This document shows, in pieces, positions 9,732 through 17,657 of a DNA stretch of 20,170 nucleotides. Position 1 is the first letter of the stretch, and every line of letters starts with the position of its first letter. The position numbers and the translations under genes are program-made. The notes beneath the pieces are model-generated. The model searched no databases, was not told where the DNA came from, and saw only the letters and a program-made list of their open reading frames with translations. The DNA comes from Hypsibius dujardini (taxonomy: Eukaryota; Tardigrada; Eutardigrada; Parachela; Hypsibiidae), in assembly GCA_001579985.1 (NCBI GenBank), contig LRSR01014226.1, forward strand, positions 1 through 20,170, read 5' to 3'.

Positions 9732-11213
9732 GTCAGACAAATCAACCGGAAATAAAACGAAGAGAACGAACACGACCAAGAGAGGCACACCCATGACCCA
9801 TGCTTTCATCATCTGGAGTCCGAGTCTGGCGCGGAGGATCGATAATCAATTGCGTATGTACCTGCTCGAAAACAGCCCTCGGAAATATAATGAGCAGGTT
9901 ATAGAGAACGGCCAAGGAAACGACAATGAGCCACCGGAAACGCCATTTCGACCAGGGCTTGAGGACCCAGTTCGGGTTGAACCTGTCAAAAAAAGCGAAG
10001 CCCATATGCAGACAGCACACACATCACATCATTATCGCGGATAAACGAGCGCAAGGTGCATGCTTGCGGCTCCAGAAGTCAACCGGGGAGATCGCGCGCG
10101 CGGAAATTTAATCGATCCCCGGCACCTGAGTCTCCGCTTATTAAAGTCAACCAGCTCTCTCTCTCTACCCTCTCTCCTTCCTTGCCCCATGCTCTTTCCC
10201 CGATGAGAGTGGGTGCGTTTATGGGCACAAATTTTATCGGGAAGCCCATTTAGGCAGGCAGACATTCAGCGAGAAAGACAGTCAAGAGGGGGAACCAACA
10301 ACCAACACACATACACCGGGTCATTATATTTTACCTGAAACCCCACTTGAGCAGGAAGGGATCGACGTCGGGCTGGCTGACGAGCGGGACTATTTGCTCA
10401 GCACTGTGATCGACGGTCACCTGGTCTCGCGACGCGGCTGGTTCTGGGGCGGCTTGATTCCGGCGACGTCTGGCCGACTGGAAAAAAGAGGCACACAATG
10501 AAATCCCCAGTGAAGACAATGCATGAATAGGTATCACATTTTAGCAGATCAAACATACACGAGAGACATCTCTTCAGTTTGTTGACTTTTGCCTTAGTTT
10601 ACACAACGCGATCAAGGCTCTCCGAATACAAACAGCGACATTAATATGCTTCAATACGGTCTAATAACAACGTAATCGGTACCCATATGCATGCATAAAT
10701 GTATACATGTATACATGTATAATTTCAAAATAATAACAATAATAATAATAATAATAATAATAATAGGAATAATATCATAGGAAAACAAATCTCACGACAA
10801 ATTTATGAATATAATTTACATTATACACTCACAAGTATGAATACATGTACAGGATTAAATACATATATATATATAGTATACTTTAAATTGTCACAAAGAC
10901 AAACAGAAAAAACGTTCGCGTGAAAGAAATCTAGTAGTCTGAAATTATAACTGATAATGTATGTAAAGACTGAACTGTATCCTATTTTTGCAAATAAATT
11001 CACCTTATGTTATTCTTCTGTACCGTATATTGCATTGCATATATTTGTGGGCGCTGCACACTGACTTAAAAAATAATTCGAAATTATTGTTTCGATTCTT
11101 GCCTTGGCGACGTGAAATTGTAATTTGGTCAATTCGATGAACGTAAAATTTTTGACAGACAGACAGACAATAGACAGACAGACGGAAAGAGAGAAAGCGA
11201 GAGACAAACAGAC

Positions 11214-11260
<47 letters not shown>

Positions 11261-11590
11261 AAGAGACAGAGAGAGACAGAGAGAGACAGAGAGAGAGAGA
11301 GAGACAGAGAGAGAGACAGACAGACAGACAAACAGACAGACAGGAGATAGTACCTGAAACATGCGCACTGCCCACGCCAATCCATAGAATGTCAATCGCG
11401 CTGATCCGCCGCCCACACCGGGTCGAAAGAACCGGACAGTCGCCGCGCTGCGCGATGGTATGGACATACTCCCCACTGCCGGCAGCAGCAGTAGAACGAC
11501 CACGATAAGCAGCAGCAGTAGTATTCCACAAATTGATGACCTTTCCCCGCCCGACCCGCAGATCCCGTCATGGCCGGCACATTCACGCAA
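6369..11590 (-). CDS. CNG-1: cyclic-nucleotide-gated channel subunit, alpha-like, 10 exons
   Basis: A plasma-membrane cation channel subunit opened by intracellular cyclic nucleotide. Exons in transcript order: 11354-11590 (least sure), 10335-10477, 9862-9982, 9539-9638, 8912-9162, 8371-8483, 8196-8282, 7536-7728, 7085-7354, 6369-6944. They total 2091 nt (696 residues). Layout: S1 ~144-162, S2 ~179-200, S3 ~226-242, S4 ~248-262 (Arg 252, 255, 258, 261), S5 ~281-303, pore helix ~338-351, S6 ~364-384, C-linker with RVVKWFDYIW, binding domain with FGE 534-536 and NRRT 549-552, C-helix Asp 596, coiled coil ~605-665. The Arg/Thr pair and the Asp are the residues tied to cGMP preference in vertebrate CNGA1. 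Odd: the filter TIGE is replaced by TSILPN. The coiled coil favours an alpha rather than a beta subunit. Confidence 0.88.
6968..7078. repeat. CAGA/GAGA array filling CNG-1 intron 9
   Basis: GACAGACAGAGA-type units on the plus strand occupy most of the 140 bp intron 6945-7084, reaching within about ten bases of the 5' splice site. Confidence 0.9.
7085..7354 (-). CDS. CNG-1 exon 9: C-linker and start of the binding domain
   Basis: Residues 416-505, phase 0 at both ends. The acceptor is TACAATGTAG|GTC and the donor GACAG|GTGAGT. It reads VGADMDSRVVKWFDYIW, then LPQKLRMEIA, the helical HISVLQKV, and FSPGDFICRKGDIGRQ. These are signature C-linker and A-helix/beta-roll segments. Confidence 0.93.
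7536..7728 (-). CDS. CNG-1 exon 8: distal pore, S6 and proximal C-linker
   Basis: Starts after TCGAATTAG with C, completing Ser 351, and continues ILPNMNNPATTGEF. S6 follows as VFHIMDILVGVLLYATIV, then MILNISKKRDVF and the linker to YLQLHK, donor AAG|GTGAGG. The segment is the same length as in CNG-2 (23 residues from YW-Ser to EF-(I/V)F). That supports the splice junction. Confidence 0.88.
7836..8143. repeat. CAGACA repeat in CNG-1 intron 7
   Basis: Degenerate CAGACA/CAGACT units on the plus strand, purest at 8100-8136 as ACAGAC hexamers. It lies within the 467 bp intron 7729-8195. Open frames across it are artefacts. Confidence 0.9.
8196..8282 (-). CDS. CNG-1 exon 7: turret and pore helix
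   Basis: An 87 nt exon beyond the reach of simple frame scanning. The acceptor TTATTGATCAG|G completes Arg 322; then HENATSHIDDTMWEK (a glycosylation sequon at Asn 325), CTYWSAMMLT, and the donor ACGAG|GTCAGT. The upstream (phase 2) and downstream (phase 2) junctions both fit. CTYWS matches the YW-S pore-helix signature of CNG channels. Confidence 0.85.
8371..8483 (-). CDS. CNG-1 exon 6: S5
   Basis: Residues 285-321. The acceptor is ACAATTGTAG... in the form ATTGTAG|TTG and the donor GTGGAG|GTACAG. It reads LAVLAIVTHINGCLYYFVSS, then GSDRWVYP. It matches the CNG segment around HWNAC-YY and DTWVYP very closely. Confidence 0.9.
8641..8815. repeat. CAGA array with a duplicated TATATAGTAGATTGA block
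   Basis: A pure CAGA run at 8643-8687 is followed by two imperfect ~75 bp repeats. Each contains ACTATATA(TA)GTAGATTGA and more CAGA units (about 8705-8720 and 8782-8797). It lies in CNG-1 intron 5 (8484-8911). Confidence 0.9.
8912..9162 (-). CDS. CNG-1 exon 5: S2-S3 loop, S3 and S4
   Basis: Residues 201-284. The acceptor TGTGGTATAG|GT completes Gly 201; it continues FLDNGVIVREPRRLW, FKLDLLSLFPTDL, VILRVNRLLRMHRL and IFYRIAVL, donor TTTTG|GTATGG. The order and spacing match S3-S4 of CNGA proteins (KLDV-SIIPTDL, RFNRLL, IFRI). Confidence 0.92.
9539..9638 (-). CDS. CNG-1 exon 4: S2
   Basis: A 100 nt exon. The acceptor is GGGTTTCTAG|CTC and the donor CTAACAG|GTACGA (phase 1). It encodes LEQDDGGYRKAW and the S2 helix IVLDYICDFLYVCDMFINLL. 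The WIVLDY-CD core matches the WLVLDY-SD core of CNG S2. Confidence 0.9.
9690..9733. repeat. Short pure CAGA array in CNG-1 intron 3
   Basis: About 11 units of CAGA on the plus strand, nearly uninterrupted, in the 223 bp intron 9639-9861. Confidence 0.93.
9862..9982 (-). CDS. CNG-1 exon 3: pre-S1 and S1
   Basis: The acceptor CTTTTTTTGACAG|G completes Arg 127. It encodes FNPNWVLKPWSKWRFRWL, then the S1 helix IVVSLAVLYNLLIIFPRAVF, donor GAGCAG|GTACAT. It matches the DP-G-WYYRWL-VI---VLYN pattern that opens the CNG transmembrane core. Confidence 0.9.
9983..10334 (-). other. CNG-1 intron 2
   Basis: 352 bp, phase 2. It contains a CGCGCGCGCG-like GC patch near 10091-10103 and CT-rich sequence at 10150-10200. 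No repeat array or hidden exon is recognised. Confidence 0.7.
10335..10477 (-). CDS. CNG-1 exon 2: cytoplasmic N-terminal region
   Basis: Residues 80-126 plus AG. The acceptor is CTTTTTTCCAG|TCG and the donor TTTCAG|GTAAAA. It reads SARRRRNQAAPEPAAS, then an acidic segment to DPFLLKWGF. It is variable in sequence, as expected for the cytosolic tail, and joins exon 3 in frame at Arg 127. Confidence 0.75.
10735..10767. repeat. (TAA)n microsatellite in CNG-1 intron 1
   Basis: About ten ATA/TAA triplets with slight imperfections, in the AT-rich part of the 876 bp intron 10478-11353. Confidence 0.9.
11153..11345. repeat. CAGA and GA arrays in CNG-1 intron 1
   Basis: CAGA units frame a pure (GA)n run at about 11218-11258, then GAGACA-type units and a final CAGA run. 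The array ends about ten bases from the putative exon 1 donor. Confidence 0.93.
11354..11590 (-). CDS. CNG-1 putative exon 1 (N-terminus)
   Basis: An open frame from ATG at 11590 to ATGTTTCAG|GTACTA. It joins exon 2 in phase 0, giving a continuous protein. The 79 residues include a hydrophobic run (ILLLLLIVVVLLLLP, ~24-38) encoded partly by CAG/CTG repeats, then SRSAATVRFFRP. Support is only the donor site and phase. The real start could be a later Met (42 or 77), or exon 1 could lie elsewhere. A membrane-type N-terminus would be unusual for a CNG subunit. Confidence 0.4.
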
Positions 11591-11606
11591 CCCTCCGTTT
11601 TTTATT

Positions 11607-11640
11607 CACACACACACACACACACACAAACACACAGACA
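11607..11640. repeat. (CA)n microsatellite
   Basis: About ten CACA units followed by ACAGACA, just upstream of CNG-1 in the transcription sense. Confidence 0.85.
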
Positions 11641-12198
11641 TACACCTAGCCAACACTCCTTTCAGCGCACATATAAACTCAAACGTCGTCAACAACAAGC
11701 CATCTATAATTACGGGAAACCTGCGCTCTCGCTCGCTCCTTCAGGTCTCGGTCTTGGTCTCTCTCCTGAATTGTGCTTGTACTACACACATACGTCTATG
11801 TGTAGACCTACGTCTCTATTGGAATGATCGGCTAAAACATCACAAAGTGAAAGCCTTGACGCGCCGAATACAATACTGATATACACACGTATATACAGTC
11901 CAGGTACACAGATAATCTGCGAGGTTACCACGCACGGGGACTATAAAGAGTCGCGAGCTCTCCTCCGCACCATGAGATCCATGAAAACTATTGATCCGTC
12001 TGTGTACGTGACGCTTTCCGTGCGGGAGATGGGTCCGTCGAGGACCCGGCGATTAGAGCATGATCTGTCGTTATAACGTGTCCATATACGCGAGGAGTGT
12101 ACGCTAACTTTAAGGCAACCCTTTTTCAGTACCAATTCGAGCCAGTTGCTAAGCCAGGACTATGGTACCTGCCTTAGTATTGAAAATAAATTTTATTA
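11641..12198. other. Intergenic sequence upstream of CNG-1
   Basis: It presumably includes the CNG-1 promoter. CT-rich DNA and short open frames are seen, but no supported gene. Confidence 0.4.
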
Positions 12199-12402
12199 AT
12201 AGCATCTCAGTTGAAATTCAATTTACAAGAGATTGGCATTAGCTAAATATCTTTAACGGCCCTTGGGGGCGGAGCTATGGGGTACTTCGTGAAAGCTACG
12301 CCTATATAATACTATCCTGTTCGAGAAATACATCTACCTTCGCCCCCTGATTTCGGAAAAAATATCACCCTGATGCCAGACGATTTCAAATTCAATGCTT
12401 GA
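12199..12402. mobile_element. Imperfect foldback element
   Basis: Left arm 12199-12274 and right arm 12338-12402 are imperfect reverse complements sharing, in order, AGCAT, TTGAAAT, GGCAT-AG, ATAT-TT and GGGGGCG-AG. The spacer is ~60 bp. No target duplication was identified. It could be a decayed MITE. Confidence 0.4.
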
Positions 12403-12880
12403 TGGCAATGTCTCAGTAAAAGTTTATTACACTCTAGAAGCAGAGTTCTACGCTACTAGCGGCGTTAGTAGCTCGAATTAAGACTCAGAAAAGCATTGGC
12501 CGAAAAAGGGCACATTCCTGGTACCCGATACGTAGTTTTCGCTTGTGAGAAACGGCGACCTCGACGGTGTGCTGCTGCACGATGAAGTTAAGTAGCGCGG
12601 AAATGGGATCGCGTAATGACAGGCCCACGGGAAGGGACAATTGCGGGTGAGCTCTGCAAGTATCTCTTGCGTATGCGGGGAGGCTGGATGCCGTTGCATT
12701 GCGTGAGCCGTTATAAACCGGGTATGCCTGCAGGGAACGTACGTTGTTCGGTGCACAGGAGCGATGCAAATGATCATTACAAGTAGAGGAATTTGGGATG
12801 ACGCACACACAATCATTAAAGGTAATTTAGATGGTATTTCTATGCAATAAAGTCATGACGTCGTATTGTATGTGATTCAT
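12403..12880. other. Intergenic sequence with unassigned open frames
   Basis: Two overlapping minus-strand open frames cover about 12478-12816. No family is recognised. A short hairpin, GCTACTA-(7)-TAGTAGC, lies at about 12451-12471. Confidence 0.35.
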
Positions 12881-12888
12881 GAGTCGTA

Positions 12889-12955
12889 GTGTGTATATCA
12901 GTAACTGTGTGTATCAGTAACTGTGTATGTCAGTAACTGTGTAGGTCAGTAACTT
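12889..12955. repeat. Four-copy minisatellite, GTGTRTATCAGTAACT-like unit
   Basis: Four successive copies of a ~16-18 bp unit ending CAGTAACT(GTGT), with small differences. Confidence 0.85.
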
Positions 12956-13224
12956 TTTCTCGATGTTTTGATTGGTCAAAATGACTGTTTGTTTCTTTTA
13001 AAGAGCTGTAAACAAGCAGTTGTTGATCTCGTTCTAAGAGAAAAACTTACATGTAACTAGCTACCAGGACAGGTACATAAGACGTATGATCTGTAAAAGG
13101 GATACTTTTCTGTTGCACGAAAGGTCCATACAAGTACACAGATATGTGCATTGGGCAACTGTGAGGAATAGAATAATGGTGGGCTATCTTTTCTCGGCAT
13201 ACTGTAAGTGATAGAACTACCCAA

Positions 13225-13302
13225 TTATACCTCCGGTGTACCCTATACCCAATATATACCCAATATGGTGTATACCCCATGTATAATGTATACCCCAATG
13301 TA
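13225..13302. repeat. TATACCCAATA satellite, left part
   Basis: Repeated words TACCC, CCCAATATA and TATACCCCA form a degenerate ~12-22 bp tandem repeat. It is interrupted by the element at 13303-14249 and continues on its right. Confidence 0.8.
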
Positions 13303-14249
13303 CAGTCAGCCCCAAAAAAACTCCGCTTGCACAACATAGACTTTTTGCGCATAGAGAGCGATATGGTGCGACAAGTGTGCCAATAGAATGTCTTCCATAT
13401 TAAGAGATGCCGGTAATTCAACCGAGTGGCCCACCAAAAACTGGCTTATCTCACGATCTCGAAAAGCAAATAGCAGTTTACCTGTGTGGAAGACTGCAAC
13501 AACTGATGTATTAATCGCAGGGAAACTGCCCAAAATACCCGAATTCGAGTTATCATCAGCTGTTTTTGCAGCTTATCATGACTACTGATTTCTGTTGCTG
13601 CTATTGCTCTTGATTGGCTGATTTAGTAAAATTTGATTTAAATATGGTCAAAGGTAGGCGAATTAGCAATGGCAGTTCACACTTTGCGGCAGAAAGTTAT
13701 ACAGAATTCTGGATTTCGATCGGGGTTTTGAGGTTTGACGCTTTAAATTCTAGTTTTTAACTCTGTTTTTCAAAATGTTTGTGATGTTTAAATCTGAATT
13801 TCGGTTATTATTATTATGATTATTTATATAATAAGGGTATTCAGAGTTGGCTTATTTGCAGCGATTATCTCGCTAATTCAAGCTCGCTAATCTCCCTGGT
13901 TTTGCACGCCCTTGCAACGGTGATACGAGGACACGCCCCCTGGCTTACCTGAAGCTGTGTCTCCTTCGTTAATCTCAACTGACATGGACCACTCACACGA
14001 CAGATGCACACAATTAGCGAGCAGATAACCGAGAAAAGCAGCTCCTTGGCTGCTTTTCTCGCTCATCTTCAAAACCAGGGAGATTAGCAAGTTTGAATTA
14101 GCGAGATAATCGCTGAACATAAGCGAAATTTGAATACCATTACTGCATGTTCTGATTGGTCGCACAGAAACGGTCCAATTTAGGGCGGAGTTTTCGGCCA
14201 GTTTAAACAGCAAATGTCACGTGAGCAGAGTTTTTCTTGGGGCTGACTG
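13303..14249. mobile_element. Tc1/mariner-type non-autonomous element, TA target duplication
   Basis: The termini are inverted repeats of about 29 bp: CAGTCAGCCCCAA is perfect at both ends, followed by AAAAACTC and GC-T--CAC. Both ends are flanked by TA (13301-13302 and 14250-14251). A CAGT start and TA duplication are hallmarks of the Tc1/mariner superfamily. At 947 bp there is no recognisable transposase; short open frames near 13306-13588 look like chance. The interior carries a second large inverted repeat. Confidence 0.75.
13837..14138. repeat. Nested inverted repeat inside the Tc1/mariner-type element
   Basis: Arms 13837-13905 and 14068-14138 are reverse complements with few mismatches; key blocks are CAGCGATTATCTCGCTAATT and CTAATCTCCCTGGTTTTG. 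Between them lies a shorter perfect palindrome, GAGAAAAGCAGC-(6)-GCTGCTTTTCTC, at about 14033-14062. It could be a second element nested in the first, or part of its structure. Confidence 0.8.
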
Positions 14250-14251
14250 TA

Positions 14252-14346
14252 TACCCAATATAGTCTATACCTTATAACCAATGTACCCTATACCCATTAC
14301 CCAATATAGTCTATACCTTATAACCAATGTACCCTATACCCAATGT
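14252..14346. repeat. TATACCCAATA satellite, right part (two ~48 bp copies)
   Basis: Two near-identical copies of CCAATATAGTCTATACC then TTATAACCAATGTACCC, at about 14254-14299 and 14301-14346. They continue the satellite seen at 13225-13302. Confidence 0.88.
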
Positions 14347-15379
14347 AAATGTATGCCAAATGTCTAAGAGTATCAATTTTTTGTCCATCCAAAATGACGC
14401 TTGTTTAGGCGAAGTAAGCAGCGTGAATGCTTGGAGAGTACAGACCCAACGGTCTGCTCCATGGGGACTATTTTTTTCATGTCCATTAGTTAGGGTCGAT
14501 AGCGTCGCGCCTTTATCACCAGAAGCGACAATTACTGCCGAGCAATTTGCATCACGCCCGGTCGATTCAAATTAATTAAAAAGGGACGTCAAATAGTTTT
14601 TTACCCAGTCTTTACATATAATATTTTTATTTATAGATGTGACGTGACGTGTCGGAGAGATGTCTCGTGTCTGGTGAAAAAACATTCCATGACTCAAATA
14701 GAACCTGGCTTTATCTTTTTTCTGACATGACATCCTCCGTTTTTCCCTTTGATTCAGTCAACGTGGCAAAAGAATTTCCGGGAAGACGACTTCAGCAAAC
14801 ATAAGCGAAAACGTGCAGATTTTGCATTCCAATATTATATTACTATACATAGTATATGAACGGAAGTGAACGGAAGTAAAATGGAGGCATACAACACAAG
14901 TATTAATTAATCGAAGGAGCAGAAAAACGGTTCAATCAAAACCGAGTTAACTCATTCAGAAAAAAATCGTATATGTATCATCAGCTCATACATACTTTTT
15001 TGTACACCCATGCTTGTCAAGATAAAACCACAAAGCCACGCCCCACGGCAAATTAAGGGCAAGTACCGATTTTTCCTTCCTTTCCGTTTATGCGCGTATT
15101 TTCGACAACAACAAAAAGCTTAAATCACGTTAGTAAAAGAACTTGACAGGGAAAAGCAGCCGCCTCTTCTTAAAACAATCATCGGGAGCCGAGCCTACTG
15201 TCTGACATGAGTCGCCATCTACCGCTTACTCACGGCTGGTACCATTTTTTGAGGGACATGTTGTTTCTAGGGACTTCTCTAAAAAGGCAAAAGTCCCATT
15301 TCTGACGGACACTTTACGTTAAAAAATAGTGAGCCGGCTTATATACAGAGCCATATATATAGGGTAACATCGACTATAT
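14347..15379. other. Intergenic sequence, nothing recognised
   Basis: No gene with family resemblance or splice support, and no array. The longest open frame (14327-14575, plus strand) has no recognisable features. Confidence 0.45.
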
Positions 15380-16260
15380 AGCCACGACAGACGCCGAACG
15401 ACCAGTAGATGCGCCCAGCCAGAGAATTTAACTGCCGGGTTGAAGTCGAAGGCAGTCACGGTAAAACGAACCGTCTGCCCGCGGAAGGTGGAAGGCCAGT
15501 TCGAAGACCCGATGGTAGACGGACAGTTTCAAGTCTCACACCATTCGTTTGAGGGTGGACAACCAGCTCGGAAGGTTCGCAATCAGTCCGCGTAGTCAAC
15601 AAAAAGTCCGAAAGGTTTACGATCGATCTGGACGATTTGCGGTGCGTTCGAAAGATGGTCGGCTTGGGAATGTGCACGGTCAGTCCAGAAAATGGACGAC
15701 CAGTAAAACGAAGGTTCACAGTTAGCCCTGTCGGTAAAAGCCAGTACGAAGGGTGAGTAGACCAGATGGCTGACAGCCATTGACGGCGAAAGGTTGACGG
15801 CGAAAAGTTGACGGTCAGCCCGAAAGTGAACGCCCGGTCCGGAAGTTTACGGTCAATCCGGAAGGTTTACGGTCCATCCGGACGGCTTGCGGTGCGTTCG
15901 GATGGTGGTCGGCTTGTGAATGTGCATGGTCCGTCCAGAACATTGGGACGACCGGTAAAACGAAGGCTCATAGTTAACCCTGTAAGTAGTGAAAGCCAGT
16001 ATGAAGGATGAGTAAGACCGGAAGGTTGACGGTCAGCCCGAAAAGTGGACGAACGGACCGGTAATTTTCAAGTTCAGTCCAAATGATTTGCCGACAGCCA
16101 GGAAGATTCAGTCTGACCAGAAGCTCGGCGGTCAATTCGGTATATCGAGAGTGGCTGCAACATGAACGAACAGTTCGACTGCAGGATGACGGCCAGTCCT
16201 TCAGTTTGACCGCTTGTTGGAATTAACGAATGTCCGCTGGCAAGGTTGACGGTCTCCGAT
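15380..16260. repeat. Degenerate ~20 bp minisatellite with a ~250 bp higher-order duplication
   Basis: The region is built from drifting units like CGGTCAATCCGGAAGGTTTA, clearest at 15800-15900. On top of this, about 15615-15763 and 15865-16019 are two copies of a longer block containing GCGGTGCGTTCG, GGTCGGCTTG-GAATGTGCA, GACGACC-GTAAAACGAAGG and AGCCAGTA-GAAGG-TGAGTA. The offset is about 250 bp. Base composition is GC-rich and CpG-containing, unlike the AT-rich flanks. Confidence 0.8.
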
Positions 16261-17102
16261 CAGGTTAGTTCCACTTATTGATCAATCCATCTGGAATTAG
16301 GAGCCGAAAAGGACGGCTGAACAACGCCTTTCTTGTCGTTTTTTAACCAAATTGTCTTTTTCCAACAACTTCAACCAAAATCTCGCCAACTCGTGCAGAG
16401 ACCGTTGTCGTACGCTACACATGGATGAATTGCAGTTTACTTAAAACAAAGCTTATCATCTCAGAAATGTGAGCTGCCCCGGTGGACACTGAAAAAGTTG
16501 TCAGCCTGCGGCAGAAAAGGTGAATTATATTATATCATTATATTATACCATATATACAAATTATATGGAGTTGGGCCAGAGAAAAAGAAAGAGTTTCAAG
16601 CCCTACATGTATGATGAAAAAAAAGAATTATAATGAACAATTTTTGGGTTCCTGTGAGAACAAGTGGTTGTGTAAAATACTGGCGAAATCTTTTAAGACC
16701 ATGCTGCATGTGATTGGTTAATCACCTGTACATTCATTCCTATATGCATCTATGTAGCATTACTGCGGCATTATTACTGTAGCATTACTGTATAGATGTG
16801 GGAAAAATGGACGGAAGCCGGAGATAATAAAGCACAACCATTGGAGGGAGCGAAAAGTCAATGAATTAAAAAGCGGGATAGATTATGTCATGCAACAGGA
16901 TTCATGTCAAAAGAACAGGGCAATCGTAACAAAGCGAAAACGCGCAACTGCTATATCTAATATATTGCCATATATATTCATATATATATATATATAATTA
17001 TATATATATGGTATTACGACACAATTCTAAAACGGTAAAAAGATTGAGGGCTTCCAAGGCAAAAAAGGGTTCGAACGAAGACCGCAGGGAGAGAATAATA
17101 GC
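16261..17102. other. Intergenic AT-rich sequence downstream of CNG-2
   Basis: Includes the 3' UTR of CNG-2 (transcribed leftward) and AT runs. No canonical AATAAA on the minus strand close to the stop was seen. Confidence 0.45.
16968..17012. repeat. (TA)n microsatellite
   Basis: TATATATATATA runs, with short interruptions, about 95 bp downstream of the CNG-2 stop codon. Confidence 0.85.
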
Positions 17103-17657
17103 TTACGATACTTTCTTATCCTCCGCCATCATCGCGGTCTCTTCCTTCTTATTCCGCATGTCCAACTGGTCCAAGCTCTTAATTAATCGTTGATTAATCT
17201 CAATCTGCTCCTGCCAGAACCGATCCATCCGTGTGTTGACCGTCTCCAGGCTCTCCTCCATCCGATCCGCGACGGCCTGAAAGTTCCTCCCGCGCCGTGC
17301 CTGCTCCCGGGCGACGTCCTCATTGACGAGGTTGTCCTTCTGAAGGATCTTCTTGGCCTTCTCCATCAGCTGGTCCTTCACCTCGGGGTACTCCTCCAGC
17401 GACACCCAAAAGTCCTCCTTGGAGAGGCTGTAGAGGTCCGCGTAGCCGACGGACCTGACGGTGACGGTGCGACGGTTGCCGTGCACGCTGCCGGGGACGT
17501 TGAGGAGGCTCAGCTCGCCGAACACGACGCCGGACTTGAGGGTGACGATGACTTTCACACCATCCGCGGCGATGACGTTGAGGAGGCCGCGACGGACCAC
17601 GTAAATGTGCCGGCCGATGTCGCCGCGTCGGCAGACGTAGTCGCCCGGACAGAAGGC
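17103..17657 (-). CDS. CNG-2 last exon: binding domain, coiled coil, stop
   Basis: 185 codons including TAA. The acceptor is TTCCCTTTCAG|GCC. It begins AFCPGDYVCRRGDIGR. The corresponding CNG-1 intron sits 20 residues later, so the intron positions differ. The tail ends in a charged segment (MRNKKEETAMMAEDKK). Confidence 0.93.
   Translation of the reverse strand, partial: AFCPGDYVCRRGDIGRHIYVVRRGLLNVIAADGVKVIVTLKSGVVFGELSLLNVPGSVHGNRRTVTVRSVGYADLYSLSKEDFWVSLEEYPEVKDQLMEKAKKILQKDNLVNEDVAREQARRGRNFQAVADRMEESLETVNTRMDRFWQEQIEINQRLIKSLDQLDMRNKKEETAMMAEDKKVS

Noticed and set aside
11941-12135. Minus-strand frame ending in a segment with YTDGSIVF, vaguely like the YDGS-V-W segment of Cys-loop receptors
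   Set aside because: The resemblance is a few residues only, with no Cys-loop, no neighbouring exons and no convincing splice sites.
12485-12660. Minus-strand frame after a possible acceptor ACTTGCAG, with fairly regular codons (LPVGLSLRDPISALLNFIV region)
   Set aside because: It could be a terminal exon of an unknown gene, but no family, upstream exon or poly(A) signal could be identified; left unannotated.
13306-13588. Short frames inside the Tc1/mariner-type element as a transposase remnant
   Set aside because: No DDE/D motif or helix-turn-helix was recognised, and both strands are equally open.
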